Below are positions 22,808 to 33,257 of a stretch of 64,000 bases of DNA, piece by piece. Within the stretch, counting starts at the first letter, position 1. Every line of letters starts with the position of its first letter. Below the pieces are notes generated by a model, which saw only the letters and a list, made by a program, of their open reading frames with translations, did no database searches and was not told the DNA's origin. A program made the translations under genes and the position numbers. Source of the stretch: Azorinus chamasolen (taxonomy: Eukaryota; Mollusca; Bivalvia; Cardiida; Solecurtidae); assembly GCA_963576725.1 (NCBI GenBank), contig OY755243.1:73368106-73432105 (forward strand), read 5' to 3'.

Positions 22808-23291
22808 TTAACCCTTTCCCTGTTCTATGTTAACCCATTCCCACTTAGGCTATTTTTAGACCAAACTTCTTTCATTAAATCTACCAAAAAGGAGCATTAA
22901 CTAGAGAAAATGAAATTTTCAGAATTGTGCAGTTTTGAAACCATTGTGATAAACAGAGCATTTGCTCCTGTGGAGCAAATGCTCTATTTATCACAATGGT
23001 TTCACAAAGTGACTTTTACAGAAGCGTCAAAAGGCGTCAATATGCGGGAATGTGTTTACTGCAAAGTTCAATACCAACTGAATATTCATGGACAAAATAG
23101 TTATAAGAAATGTGGAAGGTGGAAAACTGTAGCCATTTTAGAAAGTAAAGAAGCACCGTCACCTATCAAATTCCATGAGCAAACAGAGCAGACCCTGATC
23201 AGACGGCTAGTACAGGGGCTGTCACTCTGATCTCGATCTACTCTGTTTGCAAATGCATGAAAAGGCGTTTATGTGAGGGAAAGCCGATTAA
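22808..23291 (+). mobile_element. P1A MITE interrupted by a P2 insertion
   Basis: The outer left end TTAACCCTTTCCCTGTTCTA breaks after 22 bp and resumes at 23059 (CTGCAAAGTTCAATACC). Hairpin 23179-23250 is damaged at the tip. TTAA 23288-23291 also starts the next element. Confidence 0.88.
22830..23058 (+). mobile_element. P2 MITE nested in P1A
   Basis: TTAACCCATTCCC on the left, GGGAATGTGTTTA on the right. Hairpin 22937-23003 is near-perfect. The host site in other P1A copies reads CTATGTTTATT, so the insertion used this TTTA/TTAA tetranucleotide. Confidence 0.9.
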
Positions 23292-23580
23292 CCCTTTCCC
23301 TGTTGAATATTCATGAAAGTAATAATGACATCATGAACAGCTGATTTTTTTTATAATGGAAAATGAACAAAGCATTTTTTGATCACCAGGAATAAAAACT
23401 GTAGAATTAGATCTTTAATTCCTTAAGCAAAACCCCTATATTTTTATACATTTGCAAACAGGTTAGACCCAGACTATTCAGTGTGAGAGGCAGACAAGTG
23501 CTAGAGAATTCTGAATGACAAACAGCACAGACCTTGATCAGCAGGCTCCTCTAGGAGCCCCCTGATCTAGGAGCCCTCCA
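23288..23580 (+). mobile_element. P1B left part and P3 hairpin
   Basis: A P1B long arm (23288-23430) is broken at AGCAAAACCCC. A P3 hairpin with tip CTCCTCTAGGAG follows at ~23518-23570. Confidence 0.55.
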
Positions 23581-24106
23581 GGCATATACACTTGCTTTCC
23601 ACATTCGAAGGATAAATGTTTTCTAACTTCAAAACATGAAAATAGATACATGTATCTACAACTTCATTATTTTCACACAATTGTGCAAGATACATAATCC
23701 TTTAACAAATAACCTCATTATGTCTGGTTGGAAGTTCCTATTTTGTTGAAATAAAAAAAATCTTGTGTGGCAGACTGTGGAAAACTAATGGAAGCCAATT
23801 TTTGCTGTTTGAGTGACATATGCAGAAAGAAGAGAGCCAATTTGTCGTCATTTATAACAATTTGTCATAAACAAAAACACATAATGAAGTGCACACACAT
23901 CACATGACGTAACAGACACATCTGGTTGCTAGCTGATAAGCAGCTTCCTCTCTATATATCTTCTCAATGACTCCAGTTTTACAAAAAAACCTGCCTTAAA
24001 AGAAAAGATATCTATTGCGTGTTGCATCTGATTAGGATCTACCCCGTCTGTCAGACTGGATTATCAAGTTCATGAACTGGTGTAATTTATCCATTTAAAT
24101 TCCAAG
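23581..24106. other. Unique intronic DNA
   Basis: No element or exon recognised. Confidence 0.4.
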
Positions 24107-24213
24107 TACAGTAAAACCTCTCTATAACGGCCACTAAATTACATTAATAATATTGTGTTAAAGGCATGTGGCTGATAAAAGCAAGGTGAATGTAAAACAG
24201 AACGCTCCTATAG
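24107..24213. mobile_element. P5 left half
   Basis: TACAGTAAAACCTCTCTATA runs to the hairpin tip ACGCTCCTATAG, and then changes abruptly into P6 sequence exactly at the P5 centre. Confidence 0.75.
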
Positions 24214-24312
24214 TCGTTGTTTCTCCCAACCCTATGCTTCGACCATTCTATAGAATCATCTCAGAGGTGAATTCTAATAAGGGGTCATAACATAAGGTTC
24301 AATGGAGAAATA
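24214..24312. mobile_element. P6 palindrome joined to half a P5
   Basis: It runs from TCGTTGTTTCTCCCAACCCT to AACATAAGGTTCAATGGAGA. The inner tip is CATCTCAGAGGTG. Confidence 0.65.
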
Positions 24313-24544
24313 AAGGAATTAGTCCACAAAAAGTTTCAATTTACACCATCTTATCTGGACCTTAGTGACTGTCTAGTCTTCAAACCTCAACTTGTTGCTG
24401 TCCATATTCAAATGATTTCCTTGGTAAACTTCTGAATCATATTATATTGTTGTGCCACAAATTTAACCCTCAGATCAAGTCTGAAATTTAAAATTTCCAG
24501 TCTTGATCCTCTATACTCACACAACCTAATTTAGGAATTCCATT

Positions 24545-24753
24545 TACCCATAATATGCTGAATAATTTAAACTGACTCCTTGCTTTCTGAATATTAATTA
24601 AGCAGAATGTTGTATAAAACTTCATCACTAAAAAATGATTTTTTATGACAAACAGTGCAGACCCTGATCGATATGCTTCATCTGGAGCCCTTTTATCTGC
24701 TTCTACAGTTTGCAAAGTTTTTATATACTCGGTTCACACACATTCAGGGTTAA
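24545..24753 (+). mobile_element. P3-type variant, second copy
   Basis: Homologous to 1795-2025. It ends TTCAGGGTTAA at 24743-24753. The hairpin (24649-24714) has a diverged tip. Confidence 0.55.
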
Positions 24754-24980
24754 ATACAGAGGTAAATCAAGGATAAAGCTACTTATGCCCAATATGATTT
24801 TTTTTCGAAGAAAATTAATATTCTGGTTATTATCTTCTTACTGGAAAGGGTGGGGAAAAGGCTGCAGGCTTCATAAATCTGAATGTCAGCTATTTTTAAA
24901 CTATTTTTGAAAGTGTGCTTTCAAATCTCAGCAAACTAACTCTATACATGCTAGGGACAAATTTGTGTATAAAAGATAAG

Positions 24981-25042
24981 CAAAACAGTTCAGATCCTGG
25001 TGACTCTTAGTACTTAGGTCTCATCAGGATCTAAACTGTTTT
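24981..25042. mobile_element. P4 palindrome
   Basis: AAAACAGTTCAGATCCTGGTG and ATCAGGATCTAAACTGTTTT are arms around TTAGTACTTAGG. Confidence 0.55.
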
Positions 25043-25267
25043 ACTCCATGAATATTCATGTAAGGAATAAAGAAATGATGAATATTCATTAATTAGATTA
25101 AAGTTTATAATAGCATTTTGTTAACCCTAACAGAAAGTGTAGTCATATCTATACAATTCCATAAGCAAACAGAGCAGATCCTGATCAGACTGCTCCTACA
25201 GGAGCTGTCTGATCTGGGTCTACTGTTTGCAAAGGCATAGAAAGGCGTATTTATGGAGTAAAAGGTT
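25043..25267 (+). mobile_element. P1B MITE lacking its left tip
   Basis: It starts at ACTCCATGAATATTCATG directly against the P4 hairpin. P1B hairpin 25164-25230. GAGTAAAAGGTTCAA closes. Confidence 0.75.
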
Positions 25268-25562
25268 CAAAGACCCTGATTGCATCTTTTATGAGAAATG
25301 ATGGAAAAGAATTACAGCAATAACAACCCATACAACGCATTTGACTTTGAAATTTAAAATAGATTGGTTGACGTCTCTGACAGTGGGATGACTTTCCTCT
25401 GTGAAGATGCCAGCCATCGCATAATGAAAGGCCCATGTTCTTGGCAGGAAAATCATGAATGAATTAATGCATGTGATTAATATGCATCATGAGTCAGTTC
25501 TTTGTAAAGCTGGAACAGGTACATTTGCCATAAACCTGGAGCATGCTATGTATGATAATGCC

Positions 25563-25816
25563 TTAACCCTTTCCCTCATATACACAATTTTACATGCTGT
25601 TTTCAAACAGAGTAGACCCATATCAGATGGCTCATAATTTAGGATCCCTCAAGAGCCCTCTGATCTGCATCTGCTCTGTTTACTAATGGAATAATATTGA
25701 TCGTATCCTTTATTTTCCTCCATGATGAAAAAATCTCTTGATAAGGATGCTGTTGTGGCTAGTTAATATTCATGCAATCATTATTTCTTACATAAATATT
25801 TAACATGGAATGGGTA
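25563..25816 (-). mobile_element. P1B MITE
   Basis: TTAACCCTTTCCCTC at 25563; GGAATGGGTACC on the right. The hairpin (25605-25681) has an expanded, unpaired tip. Confidence 0.7.
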
Positions 25817-25912
25817 CCTTGCAAATAATTCAAACCCAGTTTACAGGTTGAGTACCCCAGTTTCACTAGATTTTAACAAATGCCATTAGACAAGAAGTTG
25901 AGAAGAAGACAC

Positions 25913-26129
25913 TTAACCCTTAGCACTGCTATGAAAATGAGGTCTGCTTAAGCTCCGATCTATTGCCGTCGTCACTTACTTCTGATTCGTGCAAGCTTTT
26001 GAGGTAACTATATATTGACAGTGTCAAACAGCTTGGATCCTGATGAGATGCCGAGTTACTTGGCGTCTCATCTGGATCCAAGCTGTTTTCAAATGTCAGT
26101 TAGGTCACGCTTAGCAGGTAAAGGGTTAA
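25913..26129 (+). mobile_element. P4 MITE, complete reference copy
   Basis: 217 bp, TTAA 25913-25916 and 26126-26129, ends TTAACCCTTAGC and GGTAAAGGGTTAA. Hairpin 26025-26089 with CTTGGATCC arms and centre GAGTTACTTGG. Confidence 0.85.
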
Positions 26130-26267
26130 GATTCGCCCTTACCATACTTATCACGTACTGACTAGCATTTCCAAACCACTTGAATCCAGATCAGACACCG
26201 ATAATACATTATCAGTCAGCCCATTATTTTAGTTTCTCTCAAATTCTTGAACAAGCTGGGGGGGAAG

Positions 26268-26513
26268 TTAACCCCTTCCCCGTTTAATATTCATGAAAGA
26301 AATAATATCGTAATATTATTGAGCTGAACTATTTTAAAGCATTATTAACACAGGAACTTTTGACTGTGGCAGAGAGCATAGAACAAGATCTATATATTTC
26401 CATAAGCAAACAGAGCAGACTCTGATCAAAGGGCTCCAATAGGAGCCATCTGATCTGGGTCTACTCTTTTTGCAAATGCGTGAAAAGGCATTTATATGAA
26501 GGAAAGGCATAAT
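26268..26513 (+). mobile_element. P1B MITE
   Basis: TTAACCCCTTCCC and GAAGGAAAGGCATAA are the ends. Hairpin 26406-26473 with tip CTCCAATAGGAG. Confidence 0.82.
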
Positions 26514-26532
26514 TGTAGCAGACCATAGAGTA

Positions 26533-26633
26533 TAACCCTTTCAACGCTCAATCTTCAAATGGTAGGAGCCCTCTCATCTGGGTCTACACTGTCTGCAGAG
26601 GACAGCGACACACTTCCCACATTGAAAGGGTGA
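26533..26633 (-). mobile_element. P3 MITE with internal deletion
   Basis: TAACCCTTTCAACGC to CACATTGAAAGGGTG. Only the right hairpin arm (GTAGGAGCCCTCTC) remains. Confidence 0.65.
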
Positions 26634-26772
26634 AGCAATATTCAAACAGAATAAGGGTTTATTGCCTGGTATACCCTGAGGAAAACCAGATAACAGTTGG
26701 TGCACAACCACAAAACAACAAGTGAAACCTCTGCAATCAGTGTACTCTAAACAACATCAGTATCATTATACA

Positions 26773-27203
26773 TTAACCCTTTCCCTGTTGAATATTCATG
26801 CTAAACAAGATGTGTTTGTGGAACACTATATCCTCGATATGACCTATGACCTTTGACCTTGATGTATGACCTTGACCTTAATAAGTCACTCCTAAAAATG
26901 TTCATCTCATTAAGTTGCACATGCATGCCAAGTTTGAAGTATGTCTGTTGATCATGAATGGATACAAAATTATTACCAACGTTAAAATTGGGGACAAACC
27001 ATTTCATAATTAAACAGAGCAGACCATGATCAAACAGCTCCTGCAGGTCAGCCACCTTATCAAGGTCTGCTCTGTTTGCTGATGAAATAATACTAGATCT
27101 GAATTCTACAGTTTCTGACATGATAAAATATTCCCTTGTTCATATGCCATTATATTCATGGTGTTATTATTTCTTAGCTGAATATTCATGAAGTAAACGT
27201 TTA
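26773..27203. mobile_element. P1B with long arms on both sides, split by an HT fragment
   Basis: TTAACCCTTTCCCTG at 26773 is broken at 26800 and resumes at ~27000. Hairpin 27011-27079. The right side is also a long arm (CTACAGTTTCTGACATG). It ends in TTTA shared with the next copy. Confidence 0.65.
26803..26998 (+). mobile_element. HT-like fragment nested in P1B
   Basis: AACAAGATGTGTTTG is followed by TATGACC/TTTGACCTTGA blocks and AAGTTTGAAGTATGT. It lacks a microsatellite and 3' hairpin. It matches 12430-12540. Confidence 0.55.
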
Positions 27204-27561
27204 CCCTTTACTCTATAAATAGCCCTTTCTAGTCGACTCCTATAGGAGCCATCCAATCAGGGTCTATGCTTATAAAACTTTTTAGTTGAGTCTGAGTTCG
27301 TTCTCAAGCTTTTGATTGGTCAGATTTGAGTTCTCAAATCTGACCAATCAAAAACTTGAGAACGAACTCAGACTCAACTAAAAGTTTTATAAGCATGGAT
27401 ACTGGGTCTGCTCTATTTGTTCACAAAAGTATATAGATCTGATTCTACAGTTTCTGCTATGGCCAAAGATTCCAGTGTCCATGTGCTACTATTACAAATT
27501 AATCTAATTACCGTAATATTCATGATGTCATTAATTAAATATTCATGGAGGAAAGGGTTAA
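27200..27561 (-). mobile_element. P1B MITE whose hairpin holds an inverted repeat
   Basis: TTTACCCTTTACTC at 27200 and GGAAAGGGTTAA at 27561. The hairpin is cut after CAGGGTCT and resumes at TGGGTCTGCTC (27403). Confidence 0.8.
27266..27396. repeat. 131-bp near-perfect inverted repeat, single copy here
   Basis: Arms of ~64 bp begin ATGCTTATAAAAC and end GTTTTATAAGCAT, with one or two mismatches. It is inserted inside the P1B hairpin arm. No second copy seen. Confidence 0.85.
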
Positions 27562-28260
27562 ATAAGTCACCATGGTAAACCTTAGGTTCAACATCAGCAG
27601 CTACCAAATACAGTAGACCCCTAAAACAGACACATTCCAAATAAAGTGACTGATCTAATCTGTGTCTACACTGTTTCAGTGTACTCAGGTTGGTGCTTGC
27701 ATGGCTTGGTTCAAACAAAATAAATAGTCACACTCATGATGTACGAAATTTGCATTTTTTGTTTTGGTAGTTGACCTCTGCTTTTTGATCTGTTACAAGT
27801 TCAAGGCCACTGATAGAAATCACGAGCAAAGGATGAAACACATTCAATCACATGCCTGCAAAACACCTACATGTGAGTTGTTCCCAACATGTAGCTTAAT
27901 GAATTTAACAGAAATCATGCCAAGTCATTTCCCTTTATTCTGTGAACAAAAACTTCCACATTTTGGTAAACCATAATTAGATAGATATAAAACAGGTGTC
28001 TGAAAACAATCTTCTCATTTTGCATTAAATTTCATGATTTTGAGCTTTTTAAATACCTATGACCTAAGAAATCTTCATAAATCAAAGGGAGGAAATGTTT
28101 ATTAACCCGATGTCTAGTTTGACATTCCACTGCAGCTTCCCCATGGCATAACACAAAGGTATTAATTACTGCACTTGAGGCTAACGACACTACCAGTCTC
28201 TCTCATGATGCCACATTTTACACATCTTCACTTTTTAGATCATGAGATATGAGCCACCTC
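27562..28260. other. Mostly unique DNA
   Basis: A few open frames up to ~70 codons (e.g. 27764-27976, plus) have no splice context or homology. Not called as genes. Confidence 0.4.
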
Positions 28261-28456
28261 AACTCTTTACTTAATTCTGCCTTTTAACACCTTTGCAAAT
28301 AGAGTAGACTCACATCATGAGACATCTGATCAGGATCTGCTCTGTTTGCTTTAATAGTGTGATAGATCTGATTCTACCATGTCAGCCATGGCAAAAAAAA
28401 TTTCTAGTTTCATGGGTTATAATAAAATTTCACTTTATTAATATTAAAGGGTAACA
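28261..28456 (-). mobile_element. P1B MITE, diverged
   Basis: Hairpin 28294-28349 has lost part of the left arm. The long arm ends early at ATTAATATTAAAGGGTAAC. Confidence 0.6.
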
Positions 28457-28540
28457 GACCGACCGACATGTGTAAAGCAACATACCCCCACTTTTTAAAA
28501 ACAAAAAGGGGGGGGGGGGGGGGGGGGGGGGTTAAAAAGA
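28457..28540. repeat. HT-type tail and poly-G tract
   Basis: GACCGACCGACATG, then CCCCCACTTTTTAAAAACAA, then 24 G (28508-28531). The ACCG motif and the hairpin-like C/G symmetry look like a collapsed HT 3' end. Confidence 0.5.
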
Positions 28541-28767
28541 TTTTATTGATATATGAGACACCAATCATGATCAGTTAAAAGTCAGGAAGCTCAGAATGAT
28601 TTATGTCAGTACTGATTGAGCAATGGCACAAGAAAATGGGCATTTTGGCACTACACTGGCAACTGATCAGAATAGTCCACTCTTCACTCTTTGAATGCTG
28701 AGAATTAGCATCTCTGTAATTTTGAAAGATATTGTTTCTTTTACTTTACTTCTCTTCAAAACTTAGG

Positions 28768-28966
28768 TTAACCCTTTCCTCCATAAATACGCCTTTCTAC
28801 GCCTCTGTAAGAACCACTTCTTGAAACCATTGTGATAAATAAAGCAAATCACAATGATTTCAAACTACAAAATTCTAAAGTTTACTTTTACCCAGTAAAT
28901 GCTCCTTTTGGGTAGATTCGTTCAAAGAGGATGGGTCTAAAAATAGCCTATGGAGGAAAGGGTTAA
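28768..28966 (-). mobile_element. P2 MITE with a deleted hairpin tip
   Basis: 199 bp with TTAA at both ends and clean CCCTTTCC/GGAAAGGG tips. The palindrome lacks its GCTCC centre. Confidence 0.88.
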
Positions 28967-28976
28967 GATTACCAGA

Positions 28977-29040
28977 CAGTTTTGATCCTGATTAGACATT
29001 GAGTTAGTCTGTGTCTCATCTAGATGCATGCAGAGGGTAA
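28977..29040. mobile_element. P4 relict
   Basis: CAGACAGTTTTGATCCTGATT and GTCTCATCTAGATGCATGC are weak arms. Confidence 0.4.
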
Positions 29041-29618
29041 GGCATTGATTAGTTGTCAGTTGTGCACTACAAAGTAAAACAGATCTGATCAGCTGCCACA
29101 TCAGAAATACAGAAGCTGATCAAGGCCCATAGTTTTAGTTAACAATTTGCCAAATGCTTATTTTCCTACGTCAAATTGCATCCTTATTTCACCCCGTGGG
29201 ACAATTATAGATATGGATGACAACTCACCTTCTCTTGCTCCTTCGGCTTAAGTTTCCTGAACCTGTGCGAGAAATTAAACTTGAACTGCACGTGATGTCT
29301 CGACGTCATTCTGACCTTAAGATTCCGCCACCTACGACGTAACTTTTCAAACAACGGCATCCAACATTTCAATTCATATTCCACCACAACAATCACTACA
29401 TCCTTTCAGAGAACTCAAAACTCAATTAGCTCCAGTCTACCTGGGTTCTATGTATCCCCTCATATCACGAATAACTGTATATCATGCAAAACATTCGCAG
29501 ACTTGATCCCTCCTCAGACAAGAGATGTGCAGGCTCTTGTCTTTATCACAGTTACGAATTTCTTCTCCCTTTCCTCAACCGTTTCTTTTCACTTGCACCT
29601 TGTATGTACATGAAACTC
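29041..29618. other. Repeat-free stretch around the basic candidate exon
   Basis: Apart from the open exon at 29229-29360, nothing is recognised. The absence of MITEs over ~580 bp is notable in this window. Confidence 0.4.
29229..29360 (-). CDS. Candidate alternative first exon, strongly basic N-terminus
   Basis: An ATG at 29360-29358 opens 44 residues, MPLFEKLRRRWRNLKVRM to RFRKLKPKEQEK, very rich in Lys and Arg. They end at a consensus donor AAG/GTGAGT in phase 0. The frame is closed by a TGA at 29408-29406, as expected for a first exon with a short leader. The stretch is MITE-free and has several CpGs. CH1-less isoforms starting between the CH1 and CH2 exons are known for shot and dystonin, which this could represent. 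There is no homology support. Confidence 0.33.
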
Positions 29619-29867
29619 TTAACCCTTTCTATATATGTTGAATATGTATGTACGAAATAATGACATCATGAATATTTATTAGTCAATTCATTCTAATAAA
29701 ATATATACAAAAGATGTTTTGGTATTGGTAGAAACTAGTCAGATCAATTGTAATTTCATAAGCTAACAGAGCAGACCCTGATCAAACAGCTCCTACAGGA
29801 GTCGTCTATCTGGGTCTACTCTGATTGCAAAGGCATAAAAAAGCATTTATATGAGGGAAAGTGTAAA
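29619..29867 (+). mobile_element. P1B MITE
   Basis: TTAACCCTTTC and GAGGGAAAGTGTAAA are the ends. Hairpin 29762-29828 has an unpaired deletion in the right arm (GTCGTCTATC). A separate P1B tail ends at TTAA 29931-29934. Confidence 0.8.
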
Positions 29868-29934
29868 AATTCAGCCAACAGATATTCATGATGTCATTAT
29901 TTCTTACATGAATATTCAACAGGGAAAGGGTTAA

Positions 29935-30308
29935 ACTTTTGAAAACATCTGTCTATAGTGTTACACAATTCCTTATCAATAACATCTTTCTCTGTCCCAG
30001 TATCAACAATTCTTCTTAATCCAGCATCGATCATGAACACCAAACTACACTTTTAAAATAATCATCTTTTCATTCCAAACGACACTCAAGATCTTCCTCA
30101 ATTCAATTATTTGCTCCAATTAATACATGGCAATTTAATTACCAAACAAGATTCACCTGTAACCTGGTTACTTCTGTTATAACCTGCTGGTACACAAACT
30201 GTTTTCTCTGAGAGTGCCACAGAGTGCCACAGTTACTCACAATAGTGTACTACTTGCATATACTACCGCCACTCTCGACTACAAAAGCTCATCACCTTTA
30301 TCACCACG
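29935..30308. other. Unique DNA
   Basis: CAGAGTGCCA is duplicated in tandem near 30211. Nothing else. Confidence 0.35.
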
Positions 30309-30563
30309 TTAACCCTTTCCCTGTTCTATGTTTACTGGTACTCAAATTTAAATACCTACTGAATATTCATGGACAAACTGGTTGTAGTGAAATCTGGAAG
30401 GTAGACCATTGTAGCCATTTTAGAAACTGAAGGAATAGATCTATCAAATTCCATTAGCAAACAGAGCAGACCCTGATCAGATGGCTCCTATAGGAGCCGT
30501 CTGATCTTGGTCTACTCTGTTTGCAAATACGTGAAAAGGCGTTTATATGAATGAAAGGTTTAA
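30309..30563 (+). mobile_element. P1A MITE
   Basis: TTAA 30309-30312 and 30560-30563. Hairpin 30467-30534 with CTCCTATAGGAG tip. Only 3 bp separate it from the next element's TTAA. Confidence 0.92.
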
Positions 30564-30566
30564 CCC

Positions 30567-30770
30567 TTAACCCATTCCCTCATTGGCTATTTTTAGATCC
30601 ATCCCCTTTGAATGAATCTACTGAAAAGGAGCATTTACTACAGAAAAGGATTTTTTTTAGAATTGTGTAGTTCTGAAACCATTGTGATAAATAGAGCATT
30701 AAAATTTTGCTCCTATGAAGCAAATGCTCTATTTATCACAATGGTTTCAAAAAGTGACTATACAGAAAAT
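30567..30770 (+). mobile_element. P2 MITE, right-truncated
   Basis: TTAACCCATTCCC starts at 30567. Hairpin 30675-30748 has a slipped tip (TTTTGCTCCTATGAAGC). The short arm stops at AGTGACTATACAG. Confidence 0.82.
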
Positions 30771-30799
30771 TCAAATAATCGAGATTTTACTGTATTAGT

Positions 30800-31004
30800 T
30801 ATTGCGTAAGAACAAAGGAATGTTTGGGCATGGCAGAAACTGTAGAGTCAGATCTATGTCATTCCATAAGTAAACATCAGTTGTACGAGCCGACTCAGGT
30901 AAGTGTCTGCTCTGTTTGCTTATGGAATAATATAGATGTGATTCTGAAGTTCCTGCCTTGGCCAAAGTTCCTGTTCTAATATAAATATTCATGAGATAGG
31001 GTTA
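30800..31004. mobile_element. P1B with long arms on both sides
   Basis: GGCATGGCAGAAACTG on the left mirrors GTTCCTGCCTTGGCC on the right, around a degraded core (30867-30919). TTAA 31001-31004. Confidence 0.65.
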
Positions 31005-31523
31005 AAAAAGAAAATAGAATATCAAACAGAGTTGATCCCATCATAAGATGCCAAATTCACCGGACTTTAATATGGCTAAATTCATAAATTGCCCGCTTTG
31101 AATAACAGAAGAATAGAATATTAACTCGCTCGCTTTGAGTAACAGAAGACTAGAATTATAACCCAGACTGACATAAGTTCTTTTGACATTATTTATAGGG
31201 ATTCCACAGATATACAGGACATGCCAGAAGTATAAAAACCTGCAAACAGCCCCACTAATAATGATAATTTGCAGCTACTTGTGGAAATATGGATAACGAT
31301 GCAAAAACCTAACCCATTATATTTACTTTTGTCATTTGGAGTCTGAGAGTATTTGTACAATATTCTTTCTAATCTTGTAACGAATTTGAACATTTGTTTC
31401 AGCTTTGGAATCTGCCATCTTTGTGTATAAAGAAGAACATCTGTTACATTGACACACGCCCAAAATGAAGTATCGCAAAGTCAAAGCATGCAAGTCTCAC
31501 AAAAGCTCTTTCTTCTGGTCTCA
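31005..31523. other. Unique DNA
   Basis: A short direct repeat (CGCTTTGA-TAACAGAAGA-TAGAAT) lies at 31101 and 31131. No exon supported. Confidence 0.35.
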
Positions 31524-31784
31524 CTATCCCTTTACCTGTTCTATGTTTATTACAACTTTCAATACCTACTGAACATTCATGGACCAAATAGTTATAATAA
31601 GTTATGGTACATATGTTAGGTGGAACATTGTAACTATTTTAGCAACTAAAGAAACAAATCTATCAAATGCGATTAGCAAACAGGACAAAGCCTGATCAGA
31701 CGGCTCCTATAGGAGCTGTCTCATCTAGGTCTACTCTGTTTGCAGATGCATGAAACCACATTTATATGAGGGAAAGGGCCATAT
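31524..31784 (+). mobile_element. P1A MITE
   Basis: CTATCCCTTTACC opens and GAGGGAAAGGGCCATA closes, with target site decayed. Hairpin 31676-31743. The long arm has an extra ~10 bp (GTACATATGTT). Confidence 0.8.
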
Positions 31785-31799
31785 GTAAGATTATCAATG

Positions 31800-31945
31800 T
31801 ACAGTAAAACCTGATAGTTCAAACACTAAAGCAAGTATTATTACCAGTCTTTAAGACAGATGGCAGCTTAATGCAGGATGAAAGCTTCTCTAGGACTTCT
31901 CACCCTGCATTAAGCTGCCATCTACCTAAAAGGCATCAATTCTTC
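31800..31945. mobile_element. P5 MITE, right end lost
   Basis: TACAGTAAAACCTGATAG opens. The inner stem GCAGCTTAATGCAGG/CCCTGCATTAAGCTGC is intact, and the tip is GCTTCTCTAGGACTTC. Confidence 0.65.
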
Positions 31946-32034
31946 ATTACTAAAATTTCGAAGTACAAATGTATAGTGTTTCTGTAGTTTGATTTGTTAC
32001 AAATTGTGCATCATCAAAGTTTACAATTGACTTA

Positions 32035-32373
32035 TTATCCTATTCATTCACATAAATGCTTTTTCACACCTTTGCAGAGAAGATTCAGATCATATTGCTC
32101 CTGTAGATTTGTTTGTGTTATTAACATCCATTTCTGGTCACTATGGGCTAATTAGACGCCCCAGAGAGAGGGGAGAGGATACAGAGAAACCCCGGGTCTG
32201 TTGCCCTACTCTTATGGGTGTGTTGCCCTACTCTTATTATCGACAGAGATTCTCTGGTTCTTTAAGATGCCCAATGTAAAGCACGGATACATCGAACTTC
32301 AGTTTATAGTCTCGTCTAAAGGACTAGCTCCTGTAGAAGTCTTCTGATAAGGGTCTGCTCTGTAAGCCATTAT
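32035..32373 (-). mobile_element. P1B remains on the left of HT3
   Basis: A degraded short arm and hairpin (32080-32115), an internal ~180-bp unrelated stretch, a right arm (TCTTCTGATAAGGGTCTGC), then GCCATTATA, where HT3 begins. Confidence 0.5.
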
Positions 32374-32934
32374 AACAAGAGCTGTCCGCAGACAGCGCGC
32401 TCCACTTTCTTTAGTGCTGGATAGTGTAGTGGAAGTCTAAGTCAGAAAGGGGAGATAACAACAGCAAAATTAACTTTAGGGTTACCTACCCTTGTGAAAT
32501 GGATCCCCCTTGTAATAGTTAGTATGTATACCAAAGATGAACCAAATATCTTGGACAGTTTCTGAGACATGGACCTGAACATAAAACTTAACCAACAATG
32601 AAAATTCTAAGTCGAAAAAGGGGCATAACTATGGCAAAATTAATTTTAGGGTTACCTACCCTTGTGAAATGGGTTCCCCTTGTGATAGTTAATATGTATA
32701 CCAAAGATGAACCAAATATCTTTGACAGTTTCTGAGACATGGACCTGAACATAAAACTTAACCAACAATGAAAATTCTAAGTCGAAAAAGGGGCATAACT
32801 ATAGCAAAATTAATTTTAGAGTTACCTACTCTTGTGAAATGGCTTCCTCTTGTGATAGTAAACATACATACCAAATATGAACCCAATATCTTTGATGGTT
32901 TCTGAGAAAAGGACCTTAACAAAAAGGTTAACCA

Positions 32935-32967
<33 letters not shown>

Positions 32968-33015
32968 AGAGGGTCATGACAATACCTCCACTTTTTGAAA
33001 AAGTGGAGCTAAAAA
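32374..33015 (+). mobile_element. HT3: Helentron/pearl-like element with a 170-bp core
   Basis: AACAAGAG, hairpin GCTGTC/GACAGC, then GCTCCACTTTC. A core of three units (GTTACCTAC at 32481, 32651, 32821; exactly 170 bp apart) follows. A GCCGAC repeat covers 32936-32967. The terminal hairpin TCCACTTTTTGAAAAAGTGGA is followed by GCTAAAAA. GCTCCACTTT is the subterminal inverted partner of AAAGTGGAGC. It is inserted in a P1B long arm. Confidence 0.82.
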
Positions 33016-33080
33016 TTGAGCTTATTAATATACAGGATATCATTATTTCTTACATGAATATTCATCAGGGAATAGGTTAA
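33016..33080 (-). mobile_element. P1B right end after HT3
   Basis: GAGCTTATTAATATACAGG to GGGAATAGGTTAA continues the long arm interrupted at GCCATTATA. TTAA 33077-33080. Confidence 0.75.
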
Positions 33081-33257
33081 TTTAGCATCATCAGCTCATG
33101 TTGAGAGGAGATCAGGACTGTTGGAATATTTACATACAAGCCAAATACTGCACACATTGTTACTATTTTAATAACTATTTGATTGTCTAATTCTTGTCAT
33201 GCTTAAAAGAAACATGGAATGGCTGCTGGCACGGATCTTGGGTATGTTTCTGCTTGT

